Numbered from the stretch's first letter, positions 1-8,402 are shown. The stretch: 47,021 nt of DNA from Leptofilum sp050292445 (GCA_050292445.1 JBNKLQ010000003.1:1-47021); one strand, 5' to 3'. The notes: generated by a model from the letters alone, not told the origin. Numbers and translations: made by a program.

Positions 1-588
1 GCCCTGGAAAACCTGAACCATTTTGGCTCTTTGTACAGCGGCGAGACGCATGATCCCCTGGAGGTGTTGAGCTGGGTAGATTTGCAGGACGATGCCGATA
101 AAAAAGTGGCTAATTTTAGCAAAGGGATGAAGGCGCGGCTAAACGTGGCCCGCAGCCTTATCCACAAGCCCAGGCTGCTCTTTTTGGATGAACCCACAGC
201 GGGCCTGGACCCGGTGAATGCCCGCAGGGTTAAAGATTTAGTCTTGCGACTGCGCCAGGAGGGCACGACGGTGTTTGTCACTACGCACAACATGAGCGTG
301 GCTGACGAGCTGTGTGACCGGGTGGCCTTTATTACCGCCGGTAATATCAGCGTCATTGATGCCCCAGCAACGTTAAAGCAGCAGTACGGTAAGCGGGACG
401 TGCTGGTGGCTTACCGCAACGGCTCTGAAATGGTGCAGGAACAATCTTTTGCGCTGGATGGCCTGGGCCATAACCAAACATTTATCCGGCTTTTGCAGTC
501 AGTCCAACGCCTGGAAACGATTCATACACAGGAGACGACGCTGGAGAATATCTTCATCCAGGTGACAGGCCAGGAGTTAAACACATGA
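1..588 (+). CDS. ABC transporter ATP-binding protein, C-terminal part (5' end outside window)
   Basis: The reading frame is open from base 1, so the gene starts before the window and the Walker A motif is missing. What remains shows an ABC signature-like segment (FSKGMKARLNVARSL), Walker B with catalytic Glu and D-loop (LLFLDEPTAGLDP) and the switch His (VTTHNM). About 80 residues follow that are typical of the C-terminal extension of drug- or antibiotic-export ATPases. The protein would power an ABC-2 exporter with the two permeases immediately downstream. Its stop overlaps the next start (ATGA), which indicates translational coupling. The transported substrate cannot be read from the sequence. 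Confidence 0.93.
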   Translation, partial: ALENLNHFGSLYSGETHDPLEVLSWVDLQDDADKKVANFSKGMKARLNVARSLIHKPRLLFLDEPTAGLDPVNARRVKDLVLRLRQEGTTVFVTTHNMSVADELCDRVAFITAGNISVIDAPATLKQQYGKRDVLVAYRNGSEMVQEQSFALDGLGHNQTFIRLLQSVQRLETIHTQETTLENIFIQVTGQELNT

Positions 589-1310
589 CCCGGTTACTTT
601 CCACAATGAAAACGGATGTCGTGGTGCAGGTGCGCACCAATTTGTACACCATCGGTATTGGCGTGGGCGTGTTAGTAGCCATAGCCTTGTCGCAGCTGGC
701 CAGCCCGGAACTGCTGGTTTCGTTGATTCCTACGCTGATGCTGCTGGTGGTGGGTGGCTCGACGCTGCTGTATGTATCGGCCATGATCATTTATGAGAAG
801 GATGAAGGGACGCTGTGGGCGATGATTGTGTCGCCGGTACGGCCGTTTGAATATCTCTGGTCCAAAATTATCACCCTCACTGCTTTGGCCACGCTAGAAG
901 CCGTGGTGATGATTGGCGGGGCAATGCTCATCATGTCTTTTGCCGGTGGGCTGACGCTGCCGAATTTGCCCTTGCTGCTGCTGGGCATTGTGGCCATCGG
1001 CATTTTGTACACGCTCATCGGTATTGTGCTGGTAGTGCGCTTCAACTCAATCACGGACTACTTGCTACCGATGGCTGGCTTTGCCCTCATTTTGCAGCTG
1101 CCATTTTTGTACTTTTTGGGCTGGGTGGAGCATTGGAGCTTTTTGCTCATTCCCACCAGTGCGCCAACGATGTTGATGGTGGGTGCATACCGGCCATTGG
1201 CGAGTTGGGAATGGGTGTATAGTGTGGGGGTTACGGCCGTACTCCTCATTGGCCTCTCGTTTTGGGCGTACCGTGCGTTTCAGACGCACATCATTGAAAA
1301 GGTAGGGTAA
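585..1310 (+). CDS. ABC-2 type transporter permease
   Basis: This 241-residue protein has about six hydrophobic segments (near residues 16-38, 45-70, 100-120, 125-152, 165-187 and 210-230). It carries the conserved ABC-2 cytoplasmic stretch YEKDEGTLWAMIVSPVRP, in which the first loop reports to the ATPase. It starts within the stop of the ATPase gene and ends 4 bp before a second permease, so the three genes form one exporter operon. The resemblance is to fluoroquinolone- or ABC-2-export permeases, but the substrate is not known. It contains two copies of the ACGGCCGT octamer. Confidence 0.88.
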   Translation: MTRLLSTMKTDVVVQVRTNLYTIGIGVGVLVAIALSQLASPELLVSLIPTLMLLVVGGSTLLYVSAMIIYEKDEGTLWAMIVSPVRPFEYLWSKIITLTALATLEAVVMIGGAMLIMSFAGGLTLPNLPLLLLGIVAIGILYTLIGIVLVVRFNSITDYLLPMAGFALILQLPFLYFLGWVEHWSFLLIPTSAPTMLMVGAYRPLASWEWVYSVGVTAVLLIGLSFWAYRAFQTHIIEKVG

Positions 1311-1314
1311 CAAC

Positions 1315-2076
1315 ATGCTAATGACACAATTGGTTACCAAACTGGGGCGCAACGACGCCAAACTGATCGGGCGCGACAGCTTTTTGATTTTCATGTTTCT
1401 CTTCGCCGCCATTATTGCCCTGGTGTTGCGCCTGGGCATGCCAGCGCTGAACAGCTACCTGCTGGAAGCGGGCATTATGCCCGGCGATACCATCAAAATT
1501 AGCCTGTCTGATGTGTATCCCATGCTGGTGGCCTATATGGCCCTGTATACTGGCGCGCTGCTGGTGGGCACCGTGTTTGGTTTTGTGCTGCTAGATGAAA
1601 AAGACCAGAACACACTCAAGGCCATGTTGGTGACACCGGTGCCGCTGAGCAAATACCTGACTTACCGGGTGGGGATGTCGGCTGTTTTTGCTTTTGCCAT
1701 CGTTTTAGGCATGGTGCTCATTATCAATCAATCGCTGTTGCCCCTGTGGCAGATGGTTCTGTTTGCCGCCGCTGGTGCGTTGGCGGCGCCCATTGTCACC
1801 CTCTTTTTTGCCGTGCTGGCCGAAAATAAAGTGCAGGGGTTTGCCTACTCTAAATTCGGCGGCATTTCTGGCTGGTTTATCATGGTTGGCTGGTTTATTC
1901 CCCAGCCGTGGCAGTGGATTTGTGGCATCTTTCCCCCATTCTGGATCGCCAAAGCTTACTGGCTGGCCCTGGAAGGCAGCAGCTGGTGGTGGCTTGTTCT
2001 GCTGGTGGGGGTTGCGCTGGAATTGGCTCTGATTGGCTGGTTTATCCAGCGGTTCAACAAGGTAGCTTATCGGTAG
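1315..2076 (+). CDS. ABC-2 type transporter permease (second subunit)
   Basis: This 253-residue integral membrane protein is the partner of the preceding permease. It has an N-terminal cytoplasmic stretch (KLGRNDAKLIGRDSFLIF), then about six membrane segments, and the family motif LDEKDQNTLKAMLVTPVP between the second and third. Two different permeases plus one ATPase is the usual make-up of heteromeric ABC-2 exporters. The ATG at 1315 has another ATG two codons later at 1321; the start is not decided by a clear Shine-Dalgarno. The gene converges on a minus-strand gene, with an inverted repeat in the 61-bp gap. Confidence 0.87.
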   Translation: MLMTQLVTKLGRNDAKLIGRDSFLIFMFLFAAIIALVLRLGMPALNSYLLEAGIMPGDTIKISLSDVYPMLVAYMALYTGALLVGTVFGFVLLDEKDQNTLKAMLVTPVPLSKYLTYRVGMSAVFAFAIVLGMVLIINQSLLPLWQMVLFAAAGALAAPIVTLFFAVLAENKVQGFAYSKFGGISGWFIMVGWFIPQPWQWICGIFPPFWIAKAYWLALEGSSWWWLVLLVGVALELALIGWFIQRFNKVAYR

Positions 2077-2080
2077 AATG

Positions 2081-2145
2081 AGTGAAAAGTGAAAGAGTGA
2101 AAAGTAAATAGTTTGCTTTCTTTTTACTATTCACTTCTTACTCTC
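2081..2145. repeat. imperfect inverted repeat of GTGAAAA-type words between convergent genes
   Basis: The left arm (2081-2112) is made of degenerate tandem words (AGTGAAA, AGTGAAAG, AGTGAAAAGT). The right arm (2121-2145) carries the complement (TTTTTACTATTCACTTCTTAC). The repeat lies in the gap between a plus-strand and a minus-strand gene and overlaps the stop of the latter, so it could act as a bidirectional terminator. It belongs to the class of word-built intergenic hairpins seen throughout the window. Confidence 0.6.
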
Positions 2146-3220
2146 TTCCATCCTCCACCAGCACTTCTTGCAGTGGCTCCACTCCAATTTGCTGCACCAG
2201 GAAGTGTGCAATGGTCGCTTTCTGGTTAGAGGTTTTGACATTGGGGTCTGGCTTGGCGGCGTTGGTGACGTAATCCACAACTTTTTCAGAATTGGCTACT
2301 TTTTCGGTAAGAGTAACCATTTCCTCCAGACTGTAATTGTTCACAAGTTGCCAAATAAGCTTGTCGGCGCTAGTCGGTTTAATCTGGGCCATCGCTTCGG
2401 GACTGAGTCCTTGCATGGCCTGGGTAAGCAGCAGTTCCACGTAAGCCTGGCCGCCATTTTCCAAAATCATAAGGGCGATGCTTGATTTGGCAAAGTTTTC
2501 TGGTGCTTTGGGGTCCAGCAGCTTTTCTAAATCGCCTTTGCGCTGCTCTTCTTGCTCGCGAGTGAGGGTGGCGCGGGAAGTGATCGTGTACCAGGCAATG
2601 TCGTACAGTTCGGCCATGGAGGGGTAATAGTCGAGCAGGCGGGTGACGGCCGTTCGTCGTTTGTTCATCAATTCCAGATCGATTTGGGTACGAGCCAGGT
2701 TTTGGAACTGATCATATAGCCAACCCAGATTGAGGGCGACTTCGCCTTCCTGTCCATCATCCCCAATACGTTTGGCCAGTACAAACCGGGTGCGAATGAT
2801 TGCCTGGAAACCCACACCCACACTCAAAATTTGCAGGCTGGGGTTCATCTCCGTCATCGTGACACGTACCACAACCAGGGCGATCATGGCCGCCACCACG
2901 TTGACGCCGATCAAAATCCAGGCCCAGCGCGTGCGCAGTGCTTCGCGCGGATAGGTTTGGAAGGTAGAAACGAGTTCGGCCGTGGCGACAGTTGCGCCCA
3001 GCAATCCAACCAGAATGTACGGCGAGATACGTGCCATAAAGCCGTACACATTTGTTTGCAACGGTTCTACCCAAGCGGGTGTTGTCTCGGTAATGGGGAA
3101 AACAATAATGGTAATGAGGGCGACTAAAATCAGAAGAAAGAGGCCGATGAAAATTTTTAGGCGACGTGTAAATTTGGTACGACGACCAAACATCATTTCT
3201 TCAGGGGCAGGGGCAGCCAT
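2138..3220 (-). CDS. membrane protein of unknown function
   Basis: The product is 360 residues from the ATG at 3220; a TTG two codons upstream is less likely. Three hydrophobic segments lie near residues 20-43, 66-86 and 100-124. They are followed by a large, charged, mainly helical soluble part of about 230 residues with no motif I recognise. It follows the small winged-helix-like gene by 37 bp on the same strand, so the two probably form an operon. I cannot assign a function. The topology suggests a membrane-anchored cytoplasmic or scaffold domain. Confidence 0.75.
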   Translation of the reverse strand: MAAPAPEEMMFGRRTKFTRRLKIFIGLFLLILVALITIIVFPITETTPAWVEPLQTNVYGFMARISPYILVGLLGATVATAELVSTFQTYPREALRTRWAWILIGVNVVAAMIALVVVRVTMTEMNPSLQILSVGVGFQAIIRTRFVLAKRIGDDGQEGEVALNLGWLYDQFQNLARTQIDLELMNKRRTAVTRLLDYYPSMAELYDIAWYTITSRATLTREQEEQRKGDLEKLLDPKAPENFAKSSIALMILENGGQAYVELLLTQAMQGLSPEAMAQIKPTSADKLIWQLVNNYSLEEMVTLTEKVANSEKVVDYVTNAAKPDPNVKTSNQKATIAHFLVQQIGVEPLQEVLVEDGRE

Positions 3221-3257
3221 GGGCAAAATCCGGTTGGGGAGGTGGGTAAGTTAGAGA

Positions 3258-3503
3258 TTAAACCAGGCTGCCGTTCAGGTAAACGCGCGCTTCACTGGTA
3301 ATGGCTACCAACATGCCGTCAGGGCTTTGTGTGTCGTTACGCATCACCACAAATCCAGCGCTGGATAGGTCGCGCAGAACTGACAATGTCTTTCCCGGCA
3401 GCGTCCAGGTTTCGGCGGCAACCTCACTGGGACTCATCGCCCCGCGCTTGGCTAATGTTTGTAATACTTTGCGCTCTTCTTCTTCTAATTCAAACCGTTT
3501 CAT
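3258..3503 (-). CDS. small winged-helix-like protein
   Basis: This is an 81-residue protein. The ATG at 3503 is chosen because AGGAG lies just upstream of it; an in-frame upstream extension to 3533 has no ribosome site. The sequence EEEERKVLQTLAKRGAMSPS followed by VAAETWTLPGKTLSVLRDLSSAGFV has the helix-helix-recognition-helix spacing of MarR/IclR-type winged helices. A basic/beta 'wing' (VMRNDTQSPDGMLVAIT) follows. It could regulate, or act with, the membrane protein encoded 37 bp downstream. The HTH call rests on pattern only. Confidence 0.65.
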   Translation of the reverse strand: MKRFELEEEERKVLQTLAKRGAMSPSEVAAETWTLPGKTLSVLRDLSSAGFVVMRNDTQSPDGMLVAITSEARVYLNGSLV

Positions 3504-3588
3504 CTGATTGCTCCTGCTAAATGATGCCTTCATTATAGCATAAACTCACCACAAACTTATTGTCTTTTTTGTTCATTACAAAGAAACG

Positions 3589-3637
3589 AAGTAGCCGCTC
3601 GGAATTAACTTAGCGATTTCGTACCGAACGGCTACTT
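3589..3637. repeat. GTAGCC-type inverted repeat
   Basis: AAGTAGCCG (3589-3597) is repeated inverted as CGGCTACTT (3629-3637), and an inner CGG/CCG pair extends the stem. It lies in the 279-bp gap between divergently oriented genes. The arms resemble the ends of the larger GTAGCCGCG repeat at 25681-25734, so this may be a short member of the same family. Apart from this repeat and the promoter at 3743-3774, I see nothing else in the gap. Confidence 0.6.
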
Positions 3638-3742
3638 TAAGCTCATTCGCCAATTCCATATTTTATTTACGAATGGGCATGAAGGAACAAAAGAAACCAA
3701 GATATCCATTTTGTTCCTATTTCGCTTTGTTTATTCGTGATC

Positions 3743-3774
3743 TTGTACAAAAACAGACGGCCGTTTGCTATACT
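3743..3774 (+). promoter_or_regulatory. extended -10 promoter for a leaderless gene
   Basis: TGCTATACT at 3766-3774 is an extended -10 element (TGn plus TATACT). A weak -35 (TTGTAC, 3743-3748) lies 20 bp upstream. The expected transcription start is about 3781-3783, which is the ATG itself. No Shine-Dalgarno precedes that ATG. This fits a leaderless mRNA. Confidence 0.5.
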
Positions 3775-3782
3775 TACGTCCC

Positions 3783-6041
3783 ATGCAGCTTATCGATGGC
3801 CAGATTCCCCAAGAAAAATTATGGCGTGCCCTGGTTGTGTTGCCGCCAGAAGAGCCGCTGGGTCGCGCCTGGCAGCTGGCACTGGCGCTGGCCCGAGCCA
3901 ATAATGGGCAGCTTCTTGCTGGCATTTACATCCCCGATATGAATCCGGCAGCCCAAAAAGCGGCACGGGCCAAAGCCGAGAGAATTCGGGCGTTGGACCC
4001 AGATGCGGAAGACGTATTCATCTTGATCATGACCGCAGTTAACTTTGACAAAGCGCTGGCAAAATTTGTGGGAGAAGTGGCGATTGACCTGCTGGTGGCT
4101 CATGTCGATGGTCCCATTGCCTTCAATTTAAACCGGGTGTCTTGTGCCGTGGCGGCGCTGCGGGGGGACAATGCGGATGTGGTGGGCGAAACTTCCGTTG
4201 CCACTCCAGACAAACTCACCCACATTGTGGTGCCCACTTCTGGCGGTCCGAACACAGCTCATGCCCTCACATTTTTATTGCCGCTGACGCACAAGGTGAA
4301 GGTAACGGCCGTTTACATCGCCCCCGAATACTTGGAAAATGAACAGGCATTGGGGCGCGCCCGACTGCGCCAGCTCATGCAGTTCGTCGATGCCAACGAC
4401 CGCATTGATACAAAAGTGGTAACCGCGCCTTCTATCATTGCCGGTATTACTGATCTGGCCAAGGAAGAATGTGATTTGGTCATAGTGGGAGCCAGCCAGG
4501 AAAGCTCCATCGACAAGCTTTTGTTTGGCGATATTCCTGCGGCCGTCGTGCGCCAGAGCCGCAAGCCAGTGGTGATTGTGCGCCAGCCACGCAGCCGCCT
4601 GGGTAGCTGGGGCAATAAAGCATCTTGGCGCTTGCGCCAATTTTTGCCGCGCATGGACATTAGAGATCGGGTAGAAGCATACACACGCATCCGGCGCAGT
4701 GCCCGACCTGACCTTGACTTCTATATGCTCATCTCGCTCTCCACCATTATTGCCGCCCTGGGGTTGATTCTTAGCAGTCCGGCTGTGGTCATTGGCGCGA
4801 TGCTGGTCGCCCCGCTCATGTCGCCGATGGTCGGTACAGGCCTGGCGGTGGTGCTGGGTGACACGCGATTTATTCGGCTCTCGCTGGGGGCAGTGGCGCG
4901 AGGTGTACTCCTGGCGATCAGTTTTGGCGCATTAACGGGCCTCTTGCACATCAACCAGCCTGCTACAGCGGAGATGTTGGCCCGTACCCAGCCGACGCTG
5001 ATCGATCTAGCTGTCGCTCTGTTTTCTGGTTTGGCCGGTGGCTATGCGCTGGCGCGGTCCGATGCGGCTGGGGCGCTGCCGGGGGTGGCCATTGCTGCTG
5101 CTTTGGTGCCGCCGCTGGCCACCGTGGGCATTTCGCTAACGGCCGGTCGTTTTGGCCAGGCGTTGGGTGCCATGCTGCTCTTTACCGCCAACTTTGTCTC
5201 GATTAGCTCCGCCACGGCCTTGATGTTTCTTGTTCTGGGTTTTCGCCCGACGGCTGCCCAAAAATCACGTCGCACGGTGCAGGCACGCAGCGGCCGTGTG
5301 GCCCTCGTTTCTTTGGGTGTGGTGACGGCGCTCATCTTGGGCTTTACGTACCAACTGGCACAGGAACAGGCGCGCGAGGCCCGTATCAATGAAGTGGTAG
5401 AGGAAAAGCTGGACGAGATAGCGGAGGCAACCTTAAACGAGCCGCCAGTGCTGACGTTTGAGGGTGATTTGCTAACGCTGAACATTACGGCCCGATCTAC
5501 CTCACCCTTGCCCCATCACGTGGCAGAAGAGCTGCAAACAGCCATCGGGGCCACGCTGAAGGATGAAGGCATTTTAGAGAGTGTGGCGCTGACCTTGGAA
5601 GTAATCGAGGTAACACAACTAGACCCCGAAATACCGCCCACTCTCACACCCACCCCCACGCCAACCTTAACCTTCACGCCTGGTCCAACCCCCACGCCCA
5701 CCGCAACCCCGACCTTAACACCCACGCCGCTGGCCACGGCAACCCTCACTCCTACGGTGCTGCCCACAGACACGCCTACGCCCACCCCGACAATAACGCC
5801 AACCTTTACGCCATCGGCCACCCCCACAGCGACGCCGAGAACGGCCGTTGTCACCTACCCCTTTGGCACCAATTTACGCCTGGAACCCAGCTTGAGCGCT
5901 GAGATTTTGGCGGTGCTGCCGGTCGATACGGTTGTTGTTTTGTTGGATGGGGTGGAGGCGTTTGATGGCATTGTCTGGCAGGAAGTAATGGTAGATGGGC
6001 AGATCGGTTGGTTGTCTGCCGAGTTTTTGGTAGCGCCTTGA
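3783..6041 (+). CDS. Usp - DUF389 - SH3-like fusion membrane protein
   Basis: This 752-residue protein has four parts. First come two universal-stress-protein-like halves (about residues 10-125 and 135-270), the second with IVGASQES and KPVVIVRQP typical of UspA folds. A DUF389 membrane domain follows (about 285-500), starting RDRVEAYTRIRRSARPDLDF and including SSPAVVIGAMLVAPLMSPMVG plus five or six hydrophobic segments. Next is an extracytoplasmic segment with a Thr/Pro linker of about 65 residues. Last is an SH3b-like domain (TNLRLEPS...WQEVMVDGQIGWLSAEFL). The combination suggests a stress- or nucleotide-sensing membrane protein that touches the cell envelope. DUF389 function is unknown. 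Start chosen at ATG 3783 because the promoter places transcription there; a TTG at 3765 is the only upstream alternative. Confidence 0.85.
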   Translation: MQLIDGQIPQEKLWRALVVLPPEEPLGRAWQLALALARANNGQLLAGIYIPDMNPAAQKAARAKAERIRALDPDAEDVFILIMTAVNFDKALAKFVGEVAIDLLVAHVDGPIAFNLNRVSCAVAALRGDNADVVGETSVATPDKLTHIVVPTSGGPNTAHALTFLLPLTHKVKVTAVYIAPEYLENEQALGRARLRQLMQFVDANDRIDTKVVTAPSIIAGITDLAKEECDLVIVGASQESSIDKLLFGDIPAAVVRQSRKPVVIVRQPRSRLGSWGNKASWRLRQFLPRMDIRDRVEAYTRIRRSARPDLDFYMLISLSTIIAALGLILSSPAVVIGAMLVAPLMSPMVGTGLAVVLGDTRFIRLSLGAVARGVLLAISFGALTGLLHINQPATAEMLARTQPTLIDLAVALFSGLAGGYALARSDAAGALPGVAIAAALVPPLATVGISLTAGRFGQALGAMLLFTANFVSISSATALMFLVLGFRPTAAQKSRRTVQARSGRVALVSLGVVTALILGFTYQLAQEQAREARINEVVEEKLDEIAEATLNEPPVLTFEGDLLTLNITARSTSPLPHHVAEELQTAIGATLKDEGILESVALTLEVIEVTQLDPEIPPTLTPTPTPTLTFTPGPTPTPTATPTLTPTPLATATLTPTVLPTDTPTPTPTITPTFTPSATPTATPRTAVVTYPFGTNLRLEPSLSAEILAVLPVDTVVVLLDGVEAFDGIVWQEVMVDGQIGWLSAEFLVAP

Positions 6042-6151
6042 TTTTGCCCCAGAGGGGAAAGGGTCCCTGTGGCTAAGGCATTGTGGCCAGAGAAAATTGA
6101 CCAGGTCTCATTCTAAATAGCATCCAGACACGAATTTTCGGATAGCCAAAG

Positions 6152-6179
6152 TTGTTTTTACGCCAAAATTTTGTATAAT
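6152..6179 (+). promoter_or_regulatory. promoter of the tRNA-Lys gene
   Basis: TTGTTT (6152-6157) and TATAAT (6174-6179) are separated by 16 bp, a good vegetative-sigma promoter. The predicted start near 6186 lies about 33 bp before the mature tRNA 5' end. The rest of the 6042-6151 gap shows no gene. Confidence 0.7.
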
Positions 6180-6218
6180 TCCGTCCGCCTTCTGGTGAAT
6201 TTTTAATGGTTGGCAAAC

Positions 6219-6291
<73 letters not shown>

Positions 6292-6302
6292 CTTTTATAA
6301 GT

Positions 6303-6325
6303 CCGCTCTTTGGGAGCGGCTTTTT
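6303..6325 (+). terminator. intrinsic terminator after tRNA-Lys
   Basis: CCGCTC (6303-6308) pairs with GAGCGG (6314-6319), followed by C and five T residues. It sits 11 bp after the tRNA and ends a monocistronic tRNA transcript. Confidence 0.85.
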
Positions 6326-6441
6326 GTTTGGTAATGAAAAATAGTCGTGAGGAGTGAGCATTCTCAAATGTGAACAGCTCAAACCGAGACGCATCTGTGG
6401 ATGCTTACCTCGCATTCGACAATCTGCACTAAGAATCCATC

Positions 6442-7296
6442 ATGCAAAACATTATCCTTACTGGCTTTATGGGCACGGGCAAGACAACCGTTGGTAAGCT
6501 GCTGGCCGAGTGGCTGCAACGGCCGTTTATCGACACCGATGCCCTGATTGTGGAACGCGACGGCCGTGCCATTGCCGACATTTTTGCCCAGGATGGTGAG
6601 GCCACTTTCCGGGCCTGGGAACGCACCGTGGCTTTGGAGCTGGCCCAACGGCAAGGACTGATCATTGCAACCGGCGGGCGCTTGATGCTGGATGAGGAAA
6701 ATGCGGCGGCTTTGTCGGCATCTGGACGAGTGTTTTGCCTGACGGCCGTTCCCCAAACAATCCTGGCGCGCGTGCAGGATGATACAAAACGGCCGTTGCT
6801 CGATGTGCCACATCCGGCTGAACGGATTGCATTTTTGTTGGAGACCCGACGCGAGGGATACGGCCGTTTCCCCCAAATTCGTACTGACGGCCAAACGGCC
6901 GCACAAATCGCAGAGGAGATCGCTTTGAGCATAAAATCTGATGGCGATTTTGTAGCCCATAGAGGGGAAAAGATGACATTTTTAGATATTGCGAATCGTC
7001 CACAAAAGGAGTTATTGCCCGGTTTGCGCGTGCAAAGTTTTTGGGGTGAACAGATGCTGGTGATTACAGTTGAGTTAGACGCAGGGACAATCGTGCCGGA
7101 GCATAGCCATCCGCATGAACAGGCTGGCACCGTGATTGCTGGCGAGTTGAGCTTGACCATTGCGGGTGAACTGCGCCGCCTCAAGCCTGGTGACGCCTAC
7201 ATCATTCCCGGCGATGTATTGCACAGCGCCGAGGCCCACATGGACACGCGCCTTTTTGAACTGTTCAGTCCCGTGCGTGAGGAGTACAAATATTAA
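6442..7296 (+). CDS. aroK: shikimate kinase with fused C-terminal cupin domain
   Basis: Residues 1-177 are shikimate kinase (shikimate + ATP to shikimate-3-phosphate, aromatic amino acid pathway). They show Walker A GFMGTGKTT (8-16), substrate-binding D31/D33 in FIDTD, R57 in TFRAWE, the G78-G79 pair and the lid KRPLL. The usual third Gly of the GGG motif is Arg80 (ATGGRLML). Residues 178-284 form a cupin barrel with the metal-binding pattern PEHSHPHEQAG and a later GDVLHSAE. An in-frame ATG at 6973, preceded by AGAGGGG, could start a free cupin product. The stop overlaps the aroB start (TAATG). The cupin's role is unknown. Confidence 0.9.
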   Translation: MQNIILTGFMGTGKTTVGKLLAEWLQRPFIDTDALIVERDGRAIADIFAQDGEATFRAWERTVALELAQRQGLIIATGGRLMLDEENAAALSASGRVFCLTAVPQTILARVQDDTKRPLLDVPHPAERIAFLLETRREGYGRFPQIRTDGQTAAQIAEEIALSIKSDGDFVAHRGEKMTFLDIANRPQKELLPGLRVQSFWGEQMLVITVELDAGTIVPEHSHPHEQAGTVIAGELSLTIAGELRRLKPGDAYIIPGDVLHSAEAHMDTRLFELFSPVREEYKY

Positions 7297-8366
7297 TGAC
7301 TGACCCCATCTGCCTGCCTGTTACCCATCCCACTGGCCAGTACGATGTACTGGTTGGCGCGGATTTACTGACCAACCTGGCCGAACATGCCCACATTCGT
7401 GGCCCAATTGTGCTCATTACCGACAGCAATGTGGGGCCGCTGCACGCCAGCCGTCTGGGCGATGTCACCTGTGTGGTAACGATTCCAGCCGGAGAGCAGT
7501 ATAAAACGCTAGCCACCATAGAAACCATTTACAGTCAGCTTCTGGATGCTGGCATTGACCGGCAGGCGACAGTAGTGGCTTTAGGCGGCGGTGTTGTGGG
7601 AGATATGGCCGGGTTTGTGGCGGCTACCTATATGCGCGGTGTCGATTTTGTGCAATGCCCCACTACCTTGCTGGCGATGGTGGATGCTAGTGTCGGCGGC
7701 AAAACGGGGGTTGATTTGCCCCAGGGTAAAAATTTGGTAGGGGCGTTTAAACAGCCAACGGCCGTTCTGGCCGACATCACCACCCTGCAAACCCTGCCTC
7801 CAGCAGAATTTGCTTCTGGCATGGCGGAGGTGGTGAAGCACGGGCTGATTAGTAATCCTGACTTGTTTGAGAGATTAGAGATTGGGGATTGGAGATTGGA
7901 TATTGGAGATTCATTGCTTAATCTCCAACCTCTGGTGGCCACAGCCATCGAGGTGAAGCGCGATGTGGTGCAAGAAGACCCCTTTGAGCAGGGGCGGCGG
8001 GCCACACTGAATTTGGGCCACACCTTTGGCCATGCGGTGGAGCAGGTGAGCGGCTACCGGGTGCGGCACGGCGAGGGCGTAGCGATGGGTTTGGTGGCGG
8101 CGGCTAATTTATCTGCCCGGTTGGAATTGTGCGATCCGGCCCTGCAAGGACGTATCGAGGCGGTGCTGCAAGCGCAAAATCTGCCGACGCGCATTCCGGC
8201 GGAATTTGAGCCAAAAGCAATCTACCAGGCGATGTTTAGCGACAAGAAGAAGGCGGCAGGTAAGCTGCGCTTTGTGTTGCTGCAAGATGTCGGGGACGTG
8301 TTTGTAATGGATAATGTGGCGGAAACGGCCGTACTGGCAACTTTAACGGCCGTTCAGTCTACCTGA
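7296..8366 (+). CDS. aroB: 3-dehydroquinate synthase
   Basis: AroB converts DAHP to 3-dehydroquinate using NAD and a divalent metal, the second step of the shikimate pathway. Length is 356 residues, normal for the family. Diagnostic motifs are the NAD-binding GGGVVGDMAGFVAATYMRG, the PTTLLAMVDASVGGKTGVD core and KNLVGAFKQP. Metal-ligand regions include AEVVKHGL, LNLGHTFGHA and RHGEGVAMG. It is coupled to aroK by TAATG, with GAGGAG about 11 nt upstream. Residues around 192-210 are encoded by a word-repeat insert (7869-7926) in a variable helix between conserved blocks. Confidence 0.97.
   Translation: MTDPICLPVTHPTGQYDVLVGADLLTNLAEHAHIRGPIVLITDSNVGPLHASRLGDVTCVVTIPAGEQYKTLATIETIYSQLLDAGIDRQATVVALGGGVVGDMAGFVAATYMRGVDFVQCPTTLLAMVDASVGGKTGVDLPQGKNLVGAFKQPTAVLADITTLQTLPPAEFASGMAEVVKHGLISNPDLFERLEIGDWRLDIGDSLLNLQPLVATAIEVKRDVVQEDPFEQGRRATLNLGHTFGHAVEQVSGYRVRHGEGVAMGLVAAANLSARLELCDPALQGRIEAVLQAQNLPTRIPAEFEPKAIYQAMFSDKKKAAGKLRFVLLQDVGDVFVMDNVAETAVLATLTAVQST
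7869..7926. repeat. in-frame GGAGATTG word repeat inside aroB
   Basis: Tandem degenerate copies of GAGATT/GGAGATTGGA run from about 7869 to 7911. They end in a small hairpin, GGAGATT (7905-7911) with AATCTCC (7920-7926). The segment is translated as ERLEIGDWRLDIGDSLLNLQ and keeps the aroB frame. It has the word-repeat-plus-palindrome build of the intergenic repeats in this window. Confidence 0.6.
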
Positions 8367-8374
8367 TTTCCCTC

Positions 8375-8402
8375 TTTACATTAGGTCCTTTTTTGATATA
8401 AT
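8375..8402 (+). promoter_or_regulatory. greA promoter
   Basis: TTTACA (8375-8380) and TATAAT (8397-8402) are 16 bp apart, with TG in the extended -10 position (TGATATAAT). This is one of the strongest promoters in the window. The start is predicted near 8409, upstream of the hairpin at 8422-8443, so greA transcripts must pass that hairpin. Confidence 0.75.

Noticed and set aside
5516..5854. Open frame opposite the Thr/Pro-rich linker, rich in Val and Gly
   Set aside because: It is an antisense shadow of the ACNCC codon pattern; it has no ribosome site and low complexity.
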